Shown piece after piece: positions 1 through 11,582 of a stretch of 64,000 nt of DNA. The notes below the pieces were generated by a model. It worked only from the letters and a program-made list of their open reading frames with translations, was not told where the DNA came from and ran no database searches. Location: NCBI GenBank assembly GCA_026826555.1, contig JAKSZT010054335.1:3295762-3359761 (forward strand), in the 5' to 3' direction. How positions within the stretch are numbered: position 1 is the stretch's first letter; each line of letters starts with the position of its first letter. The position numbers were made by a program, and so were the translations under genes. This DNA comes from Tolypeutes matacus (Eukaryota; Chordata; Mammalia; Cingulata; Chlamyphoridae).

Positions 1-1538
1 CTTGCAAATATGCAAGGATAGAGAAAGGCTGTGGCACGGGGCTCCGTCCCCAGCTCCAGCTCTGGGGCAGCTGAGACATAAGGAGCTGGATGACCCCCTC
101 AGAGGATGCTGGGAGGGGCGAGGCCCCACGCACCTTGGGTAGACCAGTGCTGTGCCTTGGCCTAGCCTTGCCCATATGTATTAGTCAGCCAAAGGGGTGC
201 TGGTCCAAAATACTAGAAATTGGTTGGTTTTTATAAAGGGTATTTATTTGGGATAGAAGCTTAAGTTTCTTCCCTCACCAAAGTCCACTGCCACGTGTTG
301 GAGCAAGACAGCTGCCGGTGTCTGCCAGGGTTCAGGCTTCTGGGGTTCCTCTCTTCCCGGGGCTGCGTTTCTCTCTGGGCTTAGCTCCTGTTTCCTCCAC
401 AAGGTCAGCTGTAGACTATGAGGCTCTCTAGGCTTTGCCTCTCTCCACAAGGCCAGCTGTGAACTCTCAGGTGAACGGCTCACCTCTTTTCCCGGGGCCT
501 CTCCTTCCTCATGACCAAGCTCCTCTGTCTGCTCACCTCCCTAGGCTCCAGCATCAAAACTCCACCTCTGTCCTTTGCCATGTCTTTTATCTTTGAGACC
601 CCACCCACCAAGGCGTGGGGCTCAACTCCCTACTGATGTGGCCCAGCCAGCGCCCTAATCGTAACTAAATCATGCCCAGATGAACAGACCAGTTTACAAG
701 CATGATCCAATACCTATTTTTGGAATTCGTAACTACATCAAACTGCCAAACTGCTACACCATGTTAGTCCTGACTCCTCTAGTCATAGGTACAGCCCTTT
801 CTACTTTGTGGGAAAAGAGAACTAAAGCCCAGAAAGCCCAAACCTCTTCCCAGATTCTTTTATTGTCAGACACGGTTCCATGGCTGTGAGCAAAGCAAGT
901 CCCTACCCTTGTGGAGCCTGAAGCGTGGTGAGTGAGGCAGGGATCAAATAATCAGAAAGCAACAGGTTACTCCACAGTGGAAGTTACAGAAACGACATAC
1001 GGGCCAGACCCAGATGTTAGCGGGAGTATCTTAGCATTCATGATCGGGAATGACGCAGGAATGCCCAGAAAACTGTGGCCACGACCTCTCCACCTGCGCA
1101 GCCTGCGCTATGCTCTCTGCGGCGAGGAGCGTCCCTGCGGTGTCGTTGGTTCATGAACCATACCTTCTCGCCTCGGTTCAGAGTCATCACCAAGTCCTTC
1201 CGTGGGTGGGCACTGTGCTTGGCTCTGAGGTGCAGACATTACCTTCTGGCCAAGAAGAGACAGTGAGCGAGGAGTGATGAGTGTTCTGAAAGGGAGGCCC
1301 CGGGCAGGGGCCCAGCTGGCCCAGGGGTCTTCCCTGAGGGGCTGTTCATGCAGCCAGACCCAGAGGGAGAGGTGGCCAGGTGTGGGCAGGGTGGTCCCTG
1401 GGGAGGGACTGGCTTGCAGAGGCCAGGGGCGTGACACCTGTGAGGCTTTAGGCAGGCAGGCACGGTGGGGCCATGGGCCTGGGCCCCAGGGCAGTGGATG
1501 GGACGGCCCCCGAGCTCCGTGTGTTCCGTCCCTTGCAG
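1..1538 (+). other. ZDHHC3: ZDHHC3 intron (partial)
   Basis: This stretch lies upstream of the first recognisable ZDHHC3 exon. It contains an LTR-like repeat (177-758) and otherwise unremarkable GC-rich intron sequence. I found no other exon; the DHHC catalytic core exon must lie to the left of the window. Short open frames here have no recognisable protein similarity. Confidence 0.6.
177..758 (-). mobile_element. Solo LTR, MaLR-like, copy A
   Basis: The segment begins TGTATTAGTC and ends CTGCTACA, so it has TG...CA termini. It is flanked by near-matching 5-bp repeats (ccata at 172-176, ccatg at 759-763). Read on the minus strand it has a TATA-like GATAAAAG and then AATAAA about 65 bp before the end ACTAATACA, an arrangement like mammalian MaLR LTRs. 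Closely related copies lie at 53265-53793 and 46446-46832. No internal retroviral coding sequence is attached, so it is a solo LTR. Confidence 0.75.
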
Positions 1539-1669
1539 AGTGCAGCTCCTTCTCCCCACCCACCACGGTGATCCTGCTCATCCTGCTGTGCTTTGAGGGG
1601 CTGCTCTTCCTCATATTCACATCAGTGATGTTCGGGACCCAGGTGCACTCCATCTGCACGGATGAGACG
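1539..1669 (+). CDS. ZDHHC3: ZDHHC3 internal exon (fourth transmembrane segment)
   Basis: ZDHHC3 (GODZ) is a Golgi DHHC-type protein S-acyltransferase that palmitoylates receptors and signalling proteins. This 131-nt exon follows a good acceptor (ccttgcag) and ends at ACG before gtaagc. It completes a split codon with two bases and then encodes 43 residues, starting [10 protein letters not shown] and ending HSICTDET. The middle is a strongly hydrophobic stretch, the last membrane helix, followed by the conserved cytosolic FGTQ..SIC motif that follows TM4 in this subfamily. ZDHHC7 is the close paralogue, but the residues here and the downstream exons fit ZDHHC3 better. The exon ends in phase 0, so it can join either the exon at 3834 or the one at 14197. 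Confidence 0.93.
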
Positions 1670-3833
1670 GTAAGCGGGCGCCGCGCCACCACCTCCGCAC
1701 CTGGGCTGGGGGGGGACTGGGCAGGCACTGTGGGAGGCCGCGCACAGCCCAGACCTGAGAGCCCAGTGGGCGGCCCGCCTATCACGGCCCTTGGATCTTC
1801 TTCATGCACACACGAGCCCCCCACTCTGGTGCCAGCACCCAGATCACACCAGCAACGGGGCCAGCTGCATTGGCTGAGAGGTTCCCTTTGCCTCGTGTCC
1901 GTCCGTCCTGACCTGGTGGCTTTGTTACATACTGCACTGCACAAGGTGCGCTGGAGGCCAAGGCCTGGAGTCAGGGTGGTCTGCAAAGGGTGCCCTAACC
2001 TTCCCAGAAGAGCCAGCATCGTGAGCAGGTCCTGGGGTGGTGCCCGAGCCCCAGAGCAGTGGGCAGCGAGCTCTCGCCAGGCCTCCAGGCCTTGGCCCAG
2101 CTCCATTGCTTTCTAGCCTTCTGCCTCTCCCAGCCCACCTTTCTCCCCCATCATTCCTGCAGCTCCCTCTCGTGGAACACACTCCCCTGGTGCCACTCCC
2201 ACCACCTCCTCACCTTACTGAGCTATCCAGAGCTTCAGGGCAGCCAGTCCCTGGCTGTGATATGGGCGTTTCTTCCCTTTTGGGCTTGGGGCCCTGGAGG
2301 AAGGGCAGCCCTTAGCTCTGGGTGGCGGACTGGAGCCGGGGCCCAGCTCGCACATCCCTGGCCTCCCGGGGCAGTGTTCAGCAGGTCCAGGACCCACGTG
2401 GGTCTTAGAGGGTGGCTCTAGGAGGGCAGAGTCCTTCGCACCAGCCTGTGGGCAGAGGAGGACGGTGCTGCCAGGGTACCACTGCCTGCATCTGCAGGGA
2501 TTCCTGGCTCTTCAGAAGGTTGGGGGACTCTCAGCAATTTGTTTTCTTTCATTATAAGAAATAACATCATTGCATAAAAGTTTCTGTGACAACAGTAGCC
2601 CCTGGTGTAGGCCCAGCTGCTCATCCCAGCAGTAAACAGACCAGCTTCTCTGTGGAAGACTTGCAGGGACGGCAGAGGCGACGCTGCCAGGCCCCCCGAC
2701 CCCATTGGGATGCTGCCAGGCAGCACCAGCCATGGTAGAGGGAGCGCCCTAAGGGCCCTAGTACCAGTTCCCCGCTCGAGGCCGTCTCTAAAGGAGGGAG
2801 GAAGGAATCAAGGGCCGAGGGCCACAGCTCCTGGGAAAGGCTGACTGCAGCTGGGCAGCCCCCCAGGCCCGTCCCTGCTCCTCGGCAAGCTGCCCTGAGT
2901 GGAGGCCCCCTCCTCTCCAGAGACCCCGGCAACCGGGCCATGGTCCCTGCCCTGGCGGCTGACTGGTGCCACCCGAAGAGCAGAGAAGGGGCGGGGGCTG
3001 GCTTCCCCCAGCCCCCATTTTCTCTGTGAGACTTAGCAGGGGTGGCGAAGGCTCTGACCGCTGCCATGCTGGCGTCCGTTCTCGCTTCTGCCCGGAGGGC
3101 CGCTAGGAAGACCTTTGTCTCTGAGGCTGACCGCTCTGTCCGGGAGGCCCCTCTAACCACACTAACCCTCTCTCCCTCCTCCTCTGTGCCGACTCCCTCC
3201 CCTCTCCCCAGCCTCTCGGTCTGAGTCTCCAGCCCCAGCAGGTGCTTCTCGACCTCCCAGGCTGGCAAGACTAACGGCGCCAGAGCAGTCCTTTGATTTG
3301 TTAGGTTTTTTCTTGGGGTTTTTTTTTGTCTGCAAAGTGGTCATAGCAGCCTCAAACTTCCTATGAACCTCTCCCAAATTAAAGACCATCTCTGGTTATC
3401 GTGCTTGTCGGCTCCCTGCCGGCTCTGAGCAGACTTCCTGCACCAGAGCCTTCACGGCCTCACATACACAGCCCGGCCCGAGGCCAGGAGCACCTCCAGA
3501 CCCTGAGTGAGGGCTCTGTCTGGGGAGACGGTCTCCTTAACTGAACGGAACGTGCTGGCTCAGCACTGCAGCTCAGGTGCCTGGTGTCGCTTGCTTCTCA
3601 TTCCCTTCTTGAGGGGACTTGTAAATGTGTGCCTGCCAAAAAAACTTCTGTTTTTTAAATAACTTTTTATTAAAAAGAGAGAACGAGAAGAAAAAAGGCT
3701 TATCTAGATAGCTTTAAAGATCACCTTTGAAAAGGAAGCATTACTCCATTCACCTCAAGCTAATGGACATCCCTCCCCCAAAAAACACAGCAATAAAGTG
3801 CTTGACTCAAAGTATGACTGTTCTTGTTTCCAG
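1670..3833 (+). other. ZDHHC3: ZDHHC3 intron
   Basis: A 2.2-kb GC-rich intron between the TM4 exon and the short terminal exon. I recognise no repeat or exon in it apart from A/T-rich patches near 3300-3330 and 3650-3700. It contains open frames of 100-200 codons, but these are compositional. Confidence 0.6.
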
Positions 3834-3992
3834 GGAATAGAGCAATTGAAAAAGGAAGAGAGAAGATGGGCTAAAAAAACAAAATGGATGAACATGAAAG
3901 CCGTCTTTGGCCACCCATTCTCTCTAGGCTGGGCCAGCCCCTTTGCCACGCCAGACCAAGGGAAGGCAGACCCCTACCAGTACGTGGTCTGA
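3834..3992 (+). CDS. ZDHHC3: ZDHHC3 alternative terminal exon, short C-terminus
   Basis: This exon follows a tract and acceptor ending tttccag and encodes 52 residues plus TGA. It starts [12 protein letters not shown] and ends [10 protein letters not shown], which I recognise as the C-terminus of the common mammalian ZDHHC3 isoform. The tail is cytosolic and contains the aromatic, hydrophobic region found after TM4 in this subfamily. It joins in frame to ACG at 1669. Because it ends in a stop codon and is followed by a long untranslated region, it is a true terminal exon and not a cassette. No disabling change is seen. It is an alternative to the exon at 14197-14454, 10 kb downstream. Confidence 0.93.
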   Translation, partial: GIEQLKKEERRWAKKTKWMNMKAVFGHPFSLGWASPFATPDQGKADPYQYVV

Positions 3993-5495
3993 GGGGCCAC
4001 CAGCACTGCCACCCTGACACAAGCCACAGCACAGCACCTCCGGCCGAGCCGTTCTCATGAATGTGTAAGCCGAAAAAGCAAAGCAACCACTCAATTTTTT
4101 TTAAAGTCTCAAGCAAAATGGCTGAGCATTGCAGAGAAAAAAAAGTCCCCATGTTTTATTTTTAAGAGATCATCCTTTCTATTTTTTGGTGATGGAAGCT
4201 GCTCTTCTTTTCCTTTTTAAATTACTGCTCTGGCCTCTGGTTTCCTCTCTGCTGTCTGTCTGACGTGACTCGTAGACAGGTGCTGTGTCCAAGGCTGCCC
4301 GCTTCTGCCAACTGAGTGAGACTTGACAGCGGTGCGTGGATGGACTGGTCCTGGACGCCCGGCTGCGGATGTTAGGAGACCCGGGAGGGCCATGGTTCCC
4401 ACTGCCCGGCAGGGAGTGGCAGGCTCCCAGACGGGACTTTAAACCTCACCGAAGATGGACCCTTACGCTGAGGCTGGAGAGGGGCAGGATCAGGGCTGGA
4501 GCCTTCCACAGGGTCCCTTGACGCTACGGCCTCCTCCCCCAAGTGGACGCGGTTTGCCTCCTAATTCATGAAGTCCATTGCCTGCCTCGTACCCGACGGG
4601 CTTGGGGCGTGTGGAGTGAACTTGGGGTCAGGGCAGGGATGTATTTGTATTCTCAATCAGCAAATATATTCCCTCTGATTATTTGGAAGAGTGTGGAGGA
4701 AAGAAATTTTTCCAGTTCAAAATGCCTTACGCAATCAAAAGCGGGAAAAAAATTACGCAGTTCCAGGCGATCTACACTTTTCTTTGTTGCATCTCCTTCC
4801 GACTCTACCTTCCGCCCTTCTCCAGCCAGGTGCCAGGTGATCAGTGTTAATGCCATGTGCAGTGGGCATCGGGGACCACAGAGCCACCAGGAACATCAGC
4901 CCCTTCTTCTGTTTTAGAAATCTCTAAAGGGGCTCACTTTCAGATGTTTTAGACCCGTAGATGTGCACATACCTGCGTCTTACATGTTTTAGCCTGGAGG
5001 CTGTCGGCTGGCCGCTCGCCTGCCTGCCTGGCCACGGTGCAGGGCACGCGCCATCCCTTGTCGATACGTGGCCCAGCCTTTGGCACTGAGACCGAATAGC
5101 GTCTCCCGTTTGGGAGGGACTTGCTGTGTTTAGTCTCTTGAAAGAGGAAGAGGAGGGCTGAGGGAGGGCTGAAGGTGGGCAGTGGCGGTGGGACGGGGTG
5201 CCCTCGCAGCAGCGCCCAGTACCGACCGGCTGTGAGTTCCTACACCTTGACTTGTGTTTTGGTAGGGGTTTTTTTGTTTTTTTAAGTTAAGCACTTGGCA
5301 CAAACCTCCTTTTTAAAAAGCTTTTGCTGGGGGTGGGGGATAAAGTTTATTAAATCCAATCCTGGATAGGGAGAAAATTAATCTAGCCATATGTGATTTT
5401 TCAAAAAAGTAAGTGGAACATGCGGCATCATTTCAAGTCTGTCAGTGCTTCCACATGGAAACAAAATGCAATAAAATTTTCTGAAACCTGTCCTG
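3993..5495 (+). other. ZDHHC3: ZDHHC3 3' UTR of short isoform (probable)
   Basis: Sequence directly after the TGA at 3990-3992, inferred as 3' UTR up to the first canonical AATAAA at 5470-5475. It is repeat-free, unlike the DNA just beyond, which suits an exonic sequence under constraint. The exact end is inferred. Confidence 0.5.
5470..5475 (+). terminator. ZDHHC3: Poly(A) signal, ZDHHC3 short isoform (candidate)
   Basis: A canonical AATAAA (in gcaataaaatttt) about 1.5 kb after the stop at 3990. T/G-rich sequence follows within 50 bp (gctttagctctactctctcgtggtg), as expected for a downstream element. Confidence 0.45.
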
Positions 5496-5959
5496 CTTTA
5501 GCTCTACTCTCTCGTGGTGTTACACAGGAGGAGAGCAGCTTGTCCACAGTCGGCATGAGTTCTCTGTTCAGGTGTCGGTTTCGTTCTTTTTCATGGGTAT
5601 TTGTGCTCCCTCTCTCGAAGGAGGGTCTTGCTGTTTTCAAGGACCGTTTATGGTCCCTCTCCTTTGGTCTTCTGCAGCCTCGGTTGCATCCCTCGTGTTG
5701 ATGGGCTCTGTGTCCTCAAGCCAGCTGAGTTTGCTGCTGCAGGGTGGGGGGGGCAGCAGAGTCTAGCCAGAGGAAAGTGCAGTTCCCATGCCTTGCGTTG
5801 TGGCGCTCAGCTCATGCTGAGTGGATGAGAGCCGAGAGGGACGTTCCCTCAGGTGTTTAGCCAAAGAGCTCTGCAACCTTTCCTGTGTGAATTAGCTCCT
5901 GCTTGCCTCTACTGTGTTATTTATGCTCCAGAGTCAAACCAGAGAGCCTAAATTGTTTT

Positions 5960-6610
5960 GTTTCATTTTGTTTGTTTTTTTGTTTGTTTGTTTTTTTTAA
6001 GATTTTTTTATTTTTTATTTATTCATTTATCCCTCCCTTGCTGCTTGTGCTCACTGGGTCAGCTAACCACGCCGTGCGGGCGGGCTTGCCTTCACCAGGA
6101 GGCCCCGGGAACCGAACCTGGGGCCTCCCATATGGTAAACGGGAGCCCTACTGATTGAGCCACAGCCGCTTCCCCTCATTTTGTTTTTTAAAGATTTATT
6201 TACTTTATCCATTTTTAAAAACCCCTTTCCCATTTGCTGTTTTGTGTCCATTTGCTGGGCAATTCTCTGTGTCTGTTTCCTGCCATCTCTTCTCATCCTC
6301 CTCCTCCAGTCTTCACCAGGATTCGATCCTGGAGACCTCCGATGTAGGAGAGCGGTGTTTTGCCACCTTGGTTCCTGGTTTTCAGAGCCCTCGGAGCATC
6401 TGGTCTTGTCTCTCCCCTGCGTCTCTCTCCTGTTAGGTCATCATCTTGCTGCATGGCGCCCGGGGCCTGGCGGCTCACCGGCACACAGAGCCTGGCAGCC
6501 CATGCGCCTTCTATATATATATTTTTTATTTTACTGGGAGGTCCCGGGGATGGAACTCAGGTCCCTCCATATGGCAGATGGACACCCAACCATTTGAGCC
6601 ACATCCGCCC
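5960..6610 (-). mobile_element. Dimeric tRNA-derived SINE (type C), interrupted by a DAS SINE
   Basis: Read on the minus strand it has two tRNA-like modules, each with a B-box-like motif (GATTCGATCC type at 6320-6335; ggaactcaggtccc at 6553-6567), then a spacer and an A-rich tail. It is bracketed by a 13-bp target-site duplication, cctaaattgtttt, at 5947-5959 and 6611-6623. A second SINE (5974-6175) sits in its tail, so it is the older insertion. Confidence 0.8.
5974..6175 (-). mobile_element. DAS-type SINE (type A), nested
   Basis: Classic armadillo DAS SINE. On the minus strand it begins GGGAAGCGGCTGTGGCTCAA, with an A box (TGGCTCAATCAG) and a B box (GGTTCGGTTCC), and ends in (AAATA)n and poly(A). 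It inserted into the T-rich tail of the type C SINE. A duplication of tcattttgttt is visible at 5963-5973 and 6176-6186. Confidence 0.88.
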
Positions 6611-6623
6611 CCTAAATTGTTTT

Positions 6624-8050
6624 AAAATGCTATTTTTAGATCTAATTTTTAGGTCTACATGTTTGTAGCATTTGTCCTCCACATGCTTCCGAAAAATTAT
6701 TTATAGTTCACTTAGGTGTATCAGAGAAGTGTGGCTGTGTTGAAAGGACTCTAGAGTTTAGAAGATTCTGGCCCTGCTCCCACGACCTCCAGGATCTCTC
6801 TCTCACAGGCAGTGCTGCAGCTCTCACCTGCTGCTAAGGAGGGAAATATTTTTTTTAAGTGTTTGGATGCCCTTGAAATATTCCACCTTCATGGGTGTTT
6901 TTAGAGATGACCCAGGTTGTTTCTTTTCCCCATGGAATCTCTAAGGGACAGAGCAGACAGTGCTGAAGTTGTACCAATTTTTTTTTCTTTAAGTCGTCAT
7001 TTCAACCTGGGCATGCTGTGTATATATCTTTCCCAGAGAGAAAGGCTCCTTCGGGCATCCCATGTGATTTTCACTCTGGGTTTGTACAAGCCCTTTACCT
7101 GGAAGGAATGACTTCCCCAGCTCTCAAGCCACCCTGAAGTGCGGCACTCACAAGATGGAACACCCCAAGGCCCCCCAGGCTTTTCCTTCTCCACCTGGCT
7201 AAGCCTGAGTGCTCAGTGACAGAGGAACAGAACTGTCGTTGTTGACTCCCAGCCTCGCGAGCACACGGGAAGAAACGGCTTCCCCGAGCTCTCCTCACTA
7301 TATCCGTATCGTGACAGGACATCTCTACACAAACACAGCGCCAGCTTTTCTTTGGCATAAGAATTCTGCCAGCTCTGGATGATACCCTCGTGGGCAAGTG
7401 AACCGATAGGAGCCACCTTTCAGAAGGTGGGCTTGGGGGATGGAGATGACAGAGAGGACTTAAGTGGTCCCCAGGCTCCTTTTTGCCTGTCACCTTAAGG
7501 TTTGCATTCATAGCAACCAGGCTGAACTTGCAAAATGCTCAGGTCCAAACAAATCTCTGCCTCTTTGCATGGGCTTGATGCCACTGTGCACAAAATGTGG
7601 ATTTGGGTGTGAGCGCATGTGCTAGTCTGCTTGTAGGCAGCCCGTTTCCTCCTTGTGGGAGCCCAGAGCGAGACACCTTGTCGTGCCGGCTTCTGCCTGT
7701 TCTGGCTGGGCCGCTTAGATAGTTAAAATTCACCAACTTGTTGCAGAAAACTGTCAGATGAGGCAAGTTAACAGACACTTATTAACCACCTGTGTGAGGT
7801 TAGCATCACACATAAATCCCTCTTTAAAAGTCAACTTAGTGGGCTTTAAGTTTCTCTCGTTTCAAAACTTGTAATGCTTCAGCTTAAAGGGTGTCCCCGC
7901 CAGCAGAAGTGAGGGACCTCAACCTAGAAGGGAGGGACCCTTAAACATCAGAGAGGTGTGAAGAGAGGAAGGCTTTGCGGGAATCCCTCCAAGGATTGTG
8001 TTACCAGTAGTTGGAAGGAATACTGAAGGAGGAGGTCTAAAAGCAAGCTT
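6624..8050 (+). other. ZDHHC3 intron or downstream of short isoform, no feature seen
   Basis: Non-repetitive sequence with no recognisable exon. It lies between the short-isoform poly(A) signal and the long-isoform terminal exon. Confidence 0.5.
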
Positions 8051-8052
8051 GC

Positions 8053-8206
8053 AGAATCACCAGCATTGTCTGGGAACTTGTTAGAAATGCATATTCTCAG
8101 GCCTCCCCCCCAGACCCACCGGATCCACCTGGGAGTGGGGCCCAGCAGTCTGGGTTTCAACAGCCTTCCAGGCAATTCTGACGCATGCTCGGGTTTGAGA
8201 ATCTTG
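8053..8206 (-). mobile_element. MER5-type hAT-Charlie fragment
   Basis: The sequence from cagaatcaccagcattgtct to ggtttgagaatcttgg matches the familiar MER5A/B non-autonomous DNA transposon: aacttgttagaaatgcat, a run of C followed by agaccca, and ggcccagcagtctggg. It is reversed relative to the usual consensus. It is an ancient element shared among placental mammals. Confidence 0.75.
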
Positions 8207-8891
8207 GGGCTCGCAGGAGTCGCCCCAGGGGGTCCTCTACTGCTGGACTTAGCGGTGCTGGCTGTGAGGCCACAAGCATTCCTGCCAGGGGAGAAGCTGC
8301 TGAGCTCCATCCCCTCATGGCCCTCGGCCTTCCCAGCAGAGGAACACTGAGCGAATGATGGAAGTGTTTGAAGGGAGCCCAGCTGTTGGCCTGCCCTCCC
8401 CTCCTTACTGTGCGTCGGTGTCAGCTGACCAGTCCCTGGATCAAAGTGCTCACCCGGTGAAGGGCTCATCCAGAAGGGAGAGGGGGCAGCAGGCCAGGGG
8501 ACCGCCAGGTGGGAGTGGCGGCCATCCAGTCATCTGGAGCCAGTGGCGTTTTAGCAGCCCAAACACATCAGGCCTCATAGTTGCCCTCTGGAAGAGAAAG
8601 AATTTACAGTCACAGGAACAAGCCACTCACCAGGCTACCCTCCAGAACTGAAGCCTTCATTCCTCCACCCTCTCTCCCAAGAAAAAGAAGTAGCTGGCTT
8701 GCGCAGCGTGTCTACCCTTGAAACCCAAGTGGCCCCAGGAGCCCTCTGTCCACACACACAGGAGCTGACACCCATCCAAGGAAGACCCAGGAGCACAATA
8801 GTGTTTGCCAGAAACCCCCTGGGGAGAGGCACACGCTCTCACAGCGACACGAAGGGTGTCCTGAGTTTCCGTGACAGAGGTCATCTGGTCT

Positions 8892-9085
8892 GCTGGTGGC
8901 AGCCCTGGCATCGGTCTTTGTTCAAATCCCTGCTCAGCCACTTACCACCTGTCTGACTCTGGGCACAAACTTCCCTGAGCCCCAGTTCTCCCATCTGTGG
9001 AATTGGAATGATCCTCTTCATCACAGGGTGGTTGCCAGGATTAGAGTGACGAGTGTCATTACCAGCATAATGTCTGCACATGGCT
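8892..9085 (+). mobile_element. MIR element
   Basis: Typical MIR layout: a tRNA-like part (tgttcaaatccctgctc), then the core (cagccacttaccacctgtctgactctggg..) and a tail (ccccagttctcccatctgtggaattgg..). It is diverged, as expected for an old CORE-SINE. Confidence 0.75.
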
Positions 9086-9699
9086 TGGCTTCAGTGTATC
9101 CAACTGTGCTTTCAGGGGTCACAACCATTTGTGATTTGTGAGATCACTTTACTGATTTGCAACCAGTGCTTTCTTACAAGAAATAAAAGAGAAGAAAAAT
9201 GCATTACACATTGTAGGGGAAGCACTGTTTCATGAAACGTGGGTGTGTGCTGGGTTGCCAGGGGAAATAGGTCCTCTTGTGGGTTTACAGTTAAAAGGTG
9301 AGCAGCCCCTGAGGAAGGGATGCTGTGTTGTCTGGCCAGGTACCAAAAGGGCAGGTTTGCTGAGGCTTCAGCATGGGACCTGGCTTTCCAGCAAGGCAGG
9401 GAGCAGAGCACCAGCTCCGGAGCCTTGGTCTCGGCACATCCCTTTCGGGGCCCTGGGGCGTTGTGTCTGCCACCGGCAGTGTCCCAGCAGCCCTGCGCCT
9501 CTCTCGATAGTGTGTCCATGGCCAACCCGGAAGAGGGTGGGGAATCCCCAGAGCAAGTCACCTCAGTGGGCCTCTGCCGCGTCTCCTGGAAGGGCAGCCT
9601 GGCAAGGGGCCAGTCAGGGACCGCACGGCATCCTAAAGCTGACCCGCATGAGGCTTCCCGAGACTTGTGTCAACAAGGGCCATTTTCTGAAACAGCTTT

Positions 9700-10234
9700 T
9701 TTTTCCTGATGATAAAAGCAACTGCTCAAGAAAACTTGGAATGTGTGGAAAGTCTGCAGAAGAAAACACAAATCACCTAAAATCCCACCCCAAAGATAGC
9801 CAGAGGTGCCAGATAACGTCATGTGCACCTTTGCCTTCGTCCCTTTAAACCACCCAGACAGGGTTTTCCGAGATCAGATACAATCCCTGTAAGCTCCGTT
9901 TTCAATATCTGCATACTATGCTGCTTTATATAATAATTTACTTAGCCATCAGTTATTGGACATGTTGGTATTTTCCAACTTTTCATTATTACAATTCTGT
10001 ATTCAAGTTTGTATTGCATAAATCTTTGTGCCTGAGATTATTTTTTATTTTTTAACTTTTTTTCCCACACCGGATCCTTTTAATTGTCAAATAATTTTGG
10101 ATTTAGAACAATGTTGCAAAAATAATGCAAAGTCTTTTCCAACCACTCTTCAATCTAGCTGCACCAAATGTGAACATCTTACATAACCATAGAACAAATA
10201 CAAAAAAAAAAAAAAAAAAAAACCAGGAAATTAA
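9700..10234. repeat. Ancient interspersed repeat (unclassified, then L1 3' UTR-like)
   Basis: 9720-10050 resembles an old mammalian repeat (actgctcaag..aatcccacccc..tattggacatgttggtatttt). From about 10075 the sequence reads as antisense L1 3' UTR, interrupted at 10245 by a HAL1-like element and resuming at 12532 (actaatctacacatcttattc..). A pure A run lies at 10202-10222. Confidence 0.45.
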
Positions 10235-10607
10235 TTTTACTACAGAAAAATCTGTCCCCATAGTGAGTCCCGGGCCAGATTTTGAAAACTTAAGCTTGGC
10301 AGTTTAAAAGACTGAGAATGAGTTCAGCCAAATATCAAAGAAGAGCTTTGGGGAAAAAAATAAGCAAGAGATAGAAAATAGAATCAGAGTAAATGCACCA
10401 ATATATTCAGATGCCTAGATATCAGCAAAAAACTACAAGCCATACTAGGAAGCAGGAAGAGATGGCCCAGCCAAAAGAGCAAACCAAATATCCTAAAGAG
10501 ATACAGGATTTAAGACAATCAGTGATAATCACAACTCTCCTAAATCACCCCAAAGAATTTAAAGAAAATAAGACTAAAGAAATAAAGGATATTAAGAAAA
10601 CACTGGG

Positions 10608-10795
10608 GGAAGCGGCTGTGGTTCAATCAGTGGGGCTCCCGTTTACCATATGGGAGGCCCCGGGTTCGGTTCCCAGGGCCTCCTGGTGAAGGCAAGCCCG
10701 CCCGCACGGCGTGGTTGGCTGACGCGGCGAGCGCAGGCAGCAAGGGGGGGATAAATGAATAAATAAATAAAAAATCTTTTTAAAAAAAAAAAAAA
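10608..10795 (+). mobile_element. DAS-type SINE (type A)
   Basis: A full-length plus-strand copy with a perfect 14-bp target-site duplication aagaaaacactggg (10594-10607 and 10796-10809). A and B boxes are present. The tail is an (AAAT)n-like stretch plus poly(A). Confidence 0.92.
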
Positions 10796-11397
10796 AAGAA
10801 AACACTGGGAGAGCACAAAGAACAATTTGAAAGCCTGCAAAGAAAAGTAACAGACCTTATGGGAATGAAAGGCGCGATTGATGACATTAAAAATACATTA
10901 CTGGCCCATAAGAGAAGATTTGAATTCCTTGAAGGCAGAATTAGTGATTTCGTGGGACAGAACATCTGAACTGAAAAAGACAGGAGAACAAGAAAAGAAG
11001 AGAATGGAAAAAATGGAACAGAGTCTCAGGGAATTGGATGACAAGGGAAACACACATTCACATTATTGGTGGCCCAGGAGGAGAAGAGAATGGAAAAGGG
11101 GCAGAAAGAATGTTTGAGGAAATGATGACTGAGAACTTCCCCACCCTTGTGAAGGACATAAATATCAATATCCAAGAAGGACAACACACCCCAAACAGAA
11201 TAAATCTGAATAGACCTACCCTGAGATACCTACTCTTCAGAATGACAAACATCAGAGAGAAAGAGAGGATTCTGAAAGCAGCGAGAGAAAAGCAGACCAT
11301 CTCAGACAAGGGAAAATCAGTAAAATTAAGTGCTGACCTCACATCAGAAACCACGGAGGAGAGGAGAATGTGGTATGATGTATTTAAGATACTGAAA

Positions 11398-11582
11398 AGG
11401 GAAGCGGCTGTGGCTCAATCAGTGGGGCTCCCGTTTACCATATGGGAGGCCCCGGGTTCGGTTCCCGGGGCCTCCTGGTGAAGGCAAGCCCGCCCGCACG
11501 GCGTGGTTAGCTGACCCAGCGAGCACAAGCAGCAAGGGGGGGATAAATGAATAAATAAATAAAATCTTTAAAAAAAAAAAAA
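11398..11582 (+). mobile_element. DAS-type SINE (type A)
   Basis: A full-length plus-strand copy inside the ORF1 frame, with target-site duplication aagatactgaa (11386-11396 and 11583-11593). Its B box is intact (GGTTCGGTTCC). Confidence 0.92.

Noticed and set aside
1274..2116. 280-codon open frame
   Set aside because: It is the ZDHHC3 exon 1539-1669 read through into both flanking introns; the conserved part is only the exon, which has proper splice sites.
10608..10700. tRNA gene (A and B boxes)
   Set aside because: The boxes belong to DAS SINEs with A-rich tails and target-site duplications; no cloverleaf with an intact acceptor stem is seen. The same applies to the other SINEs.
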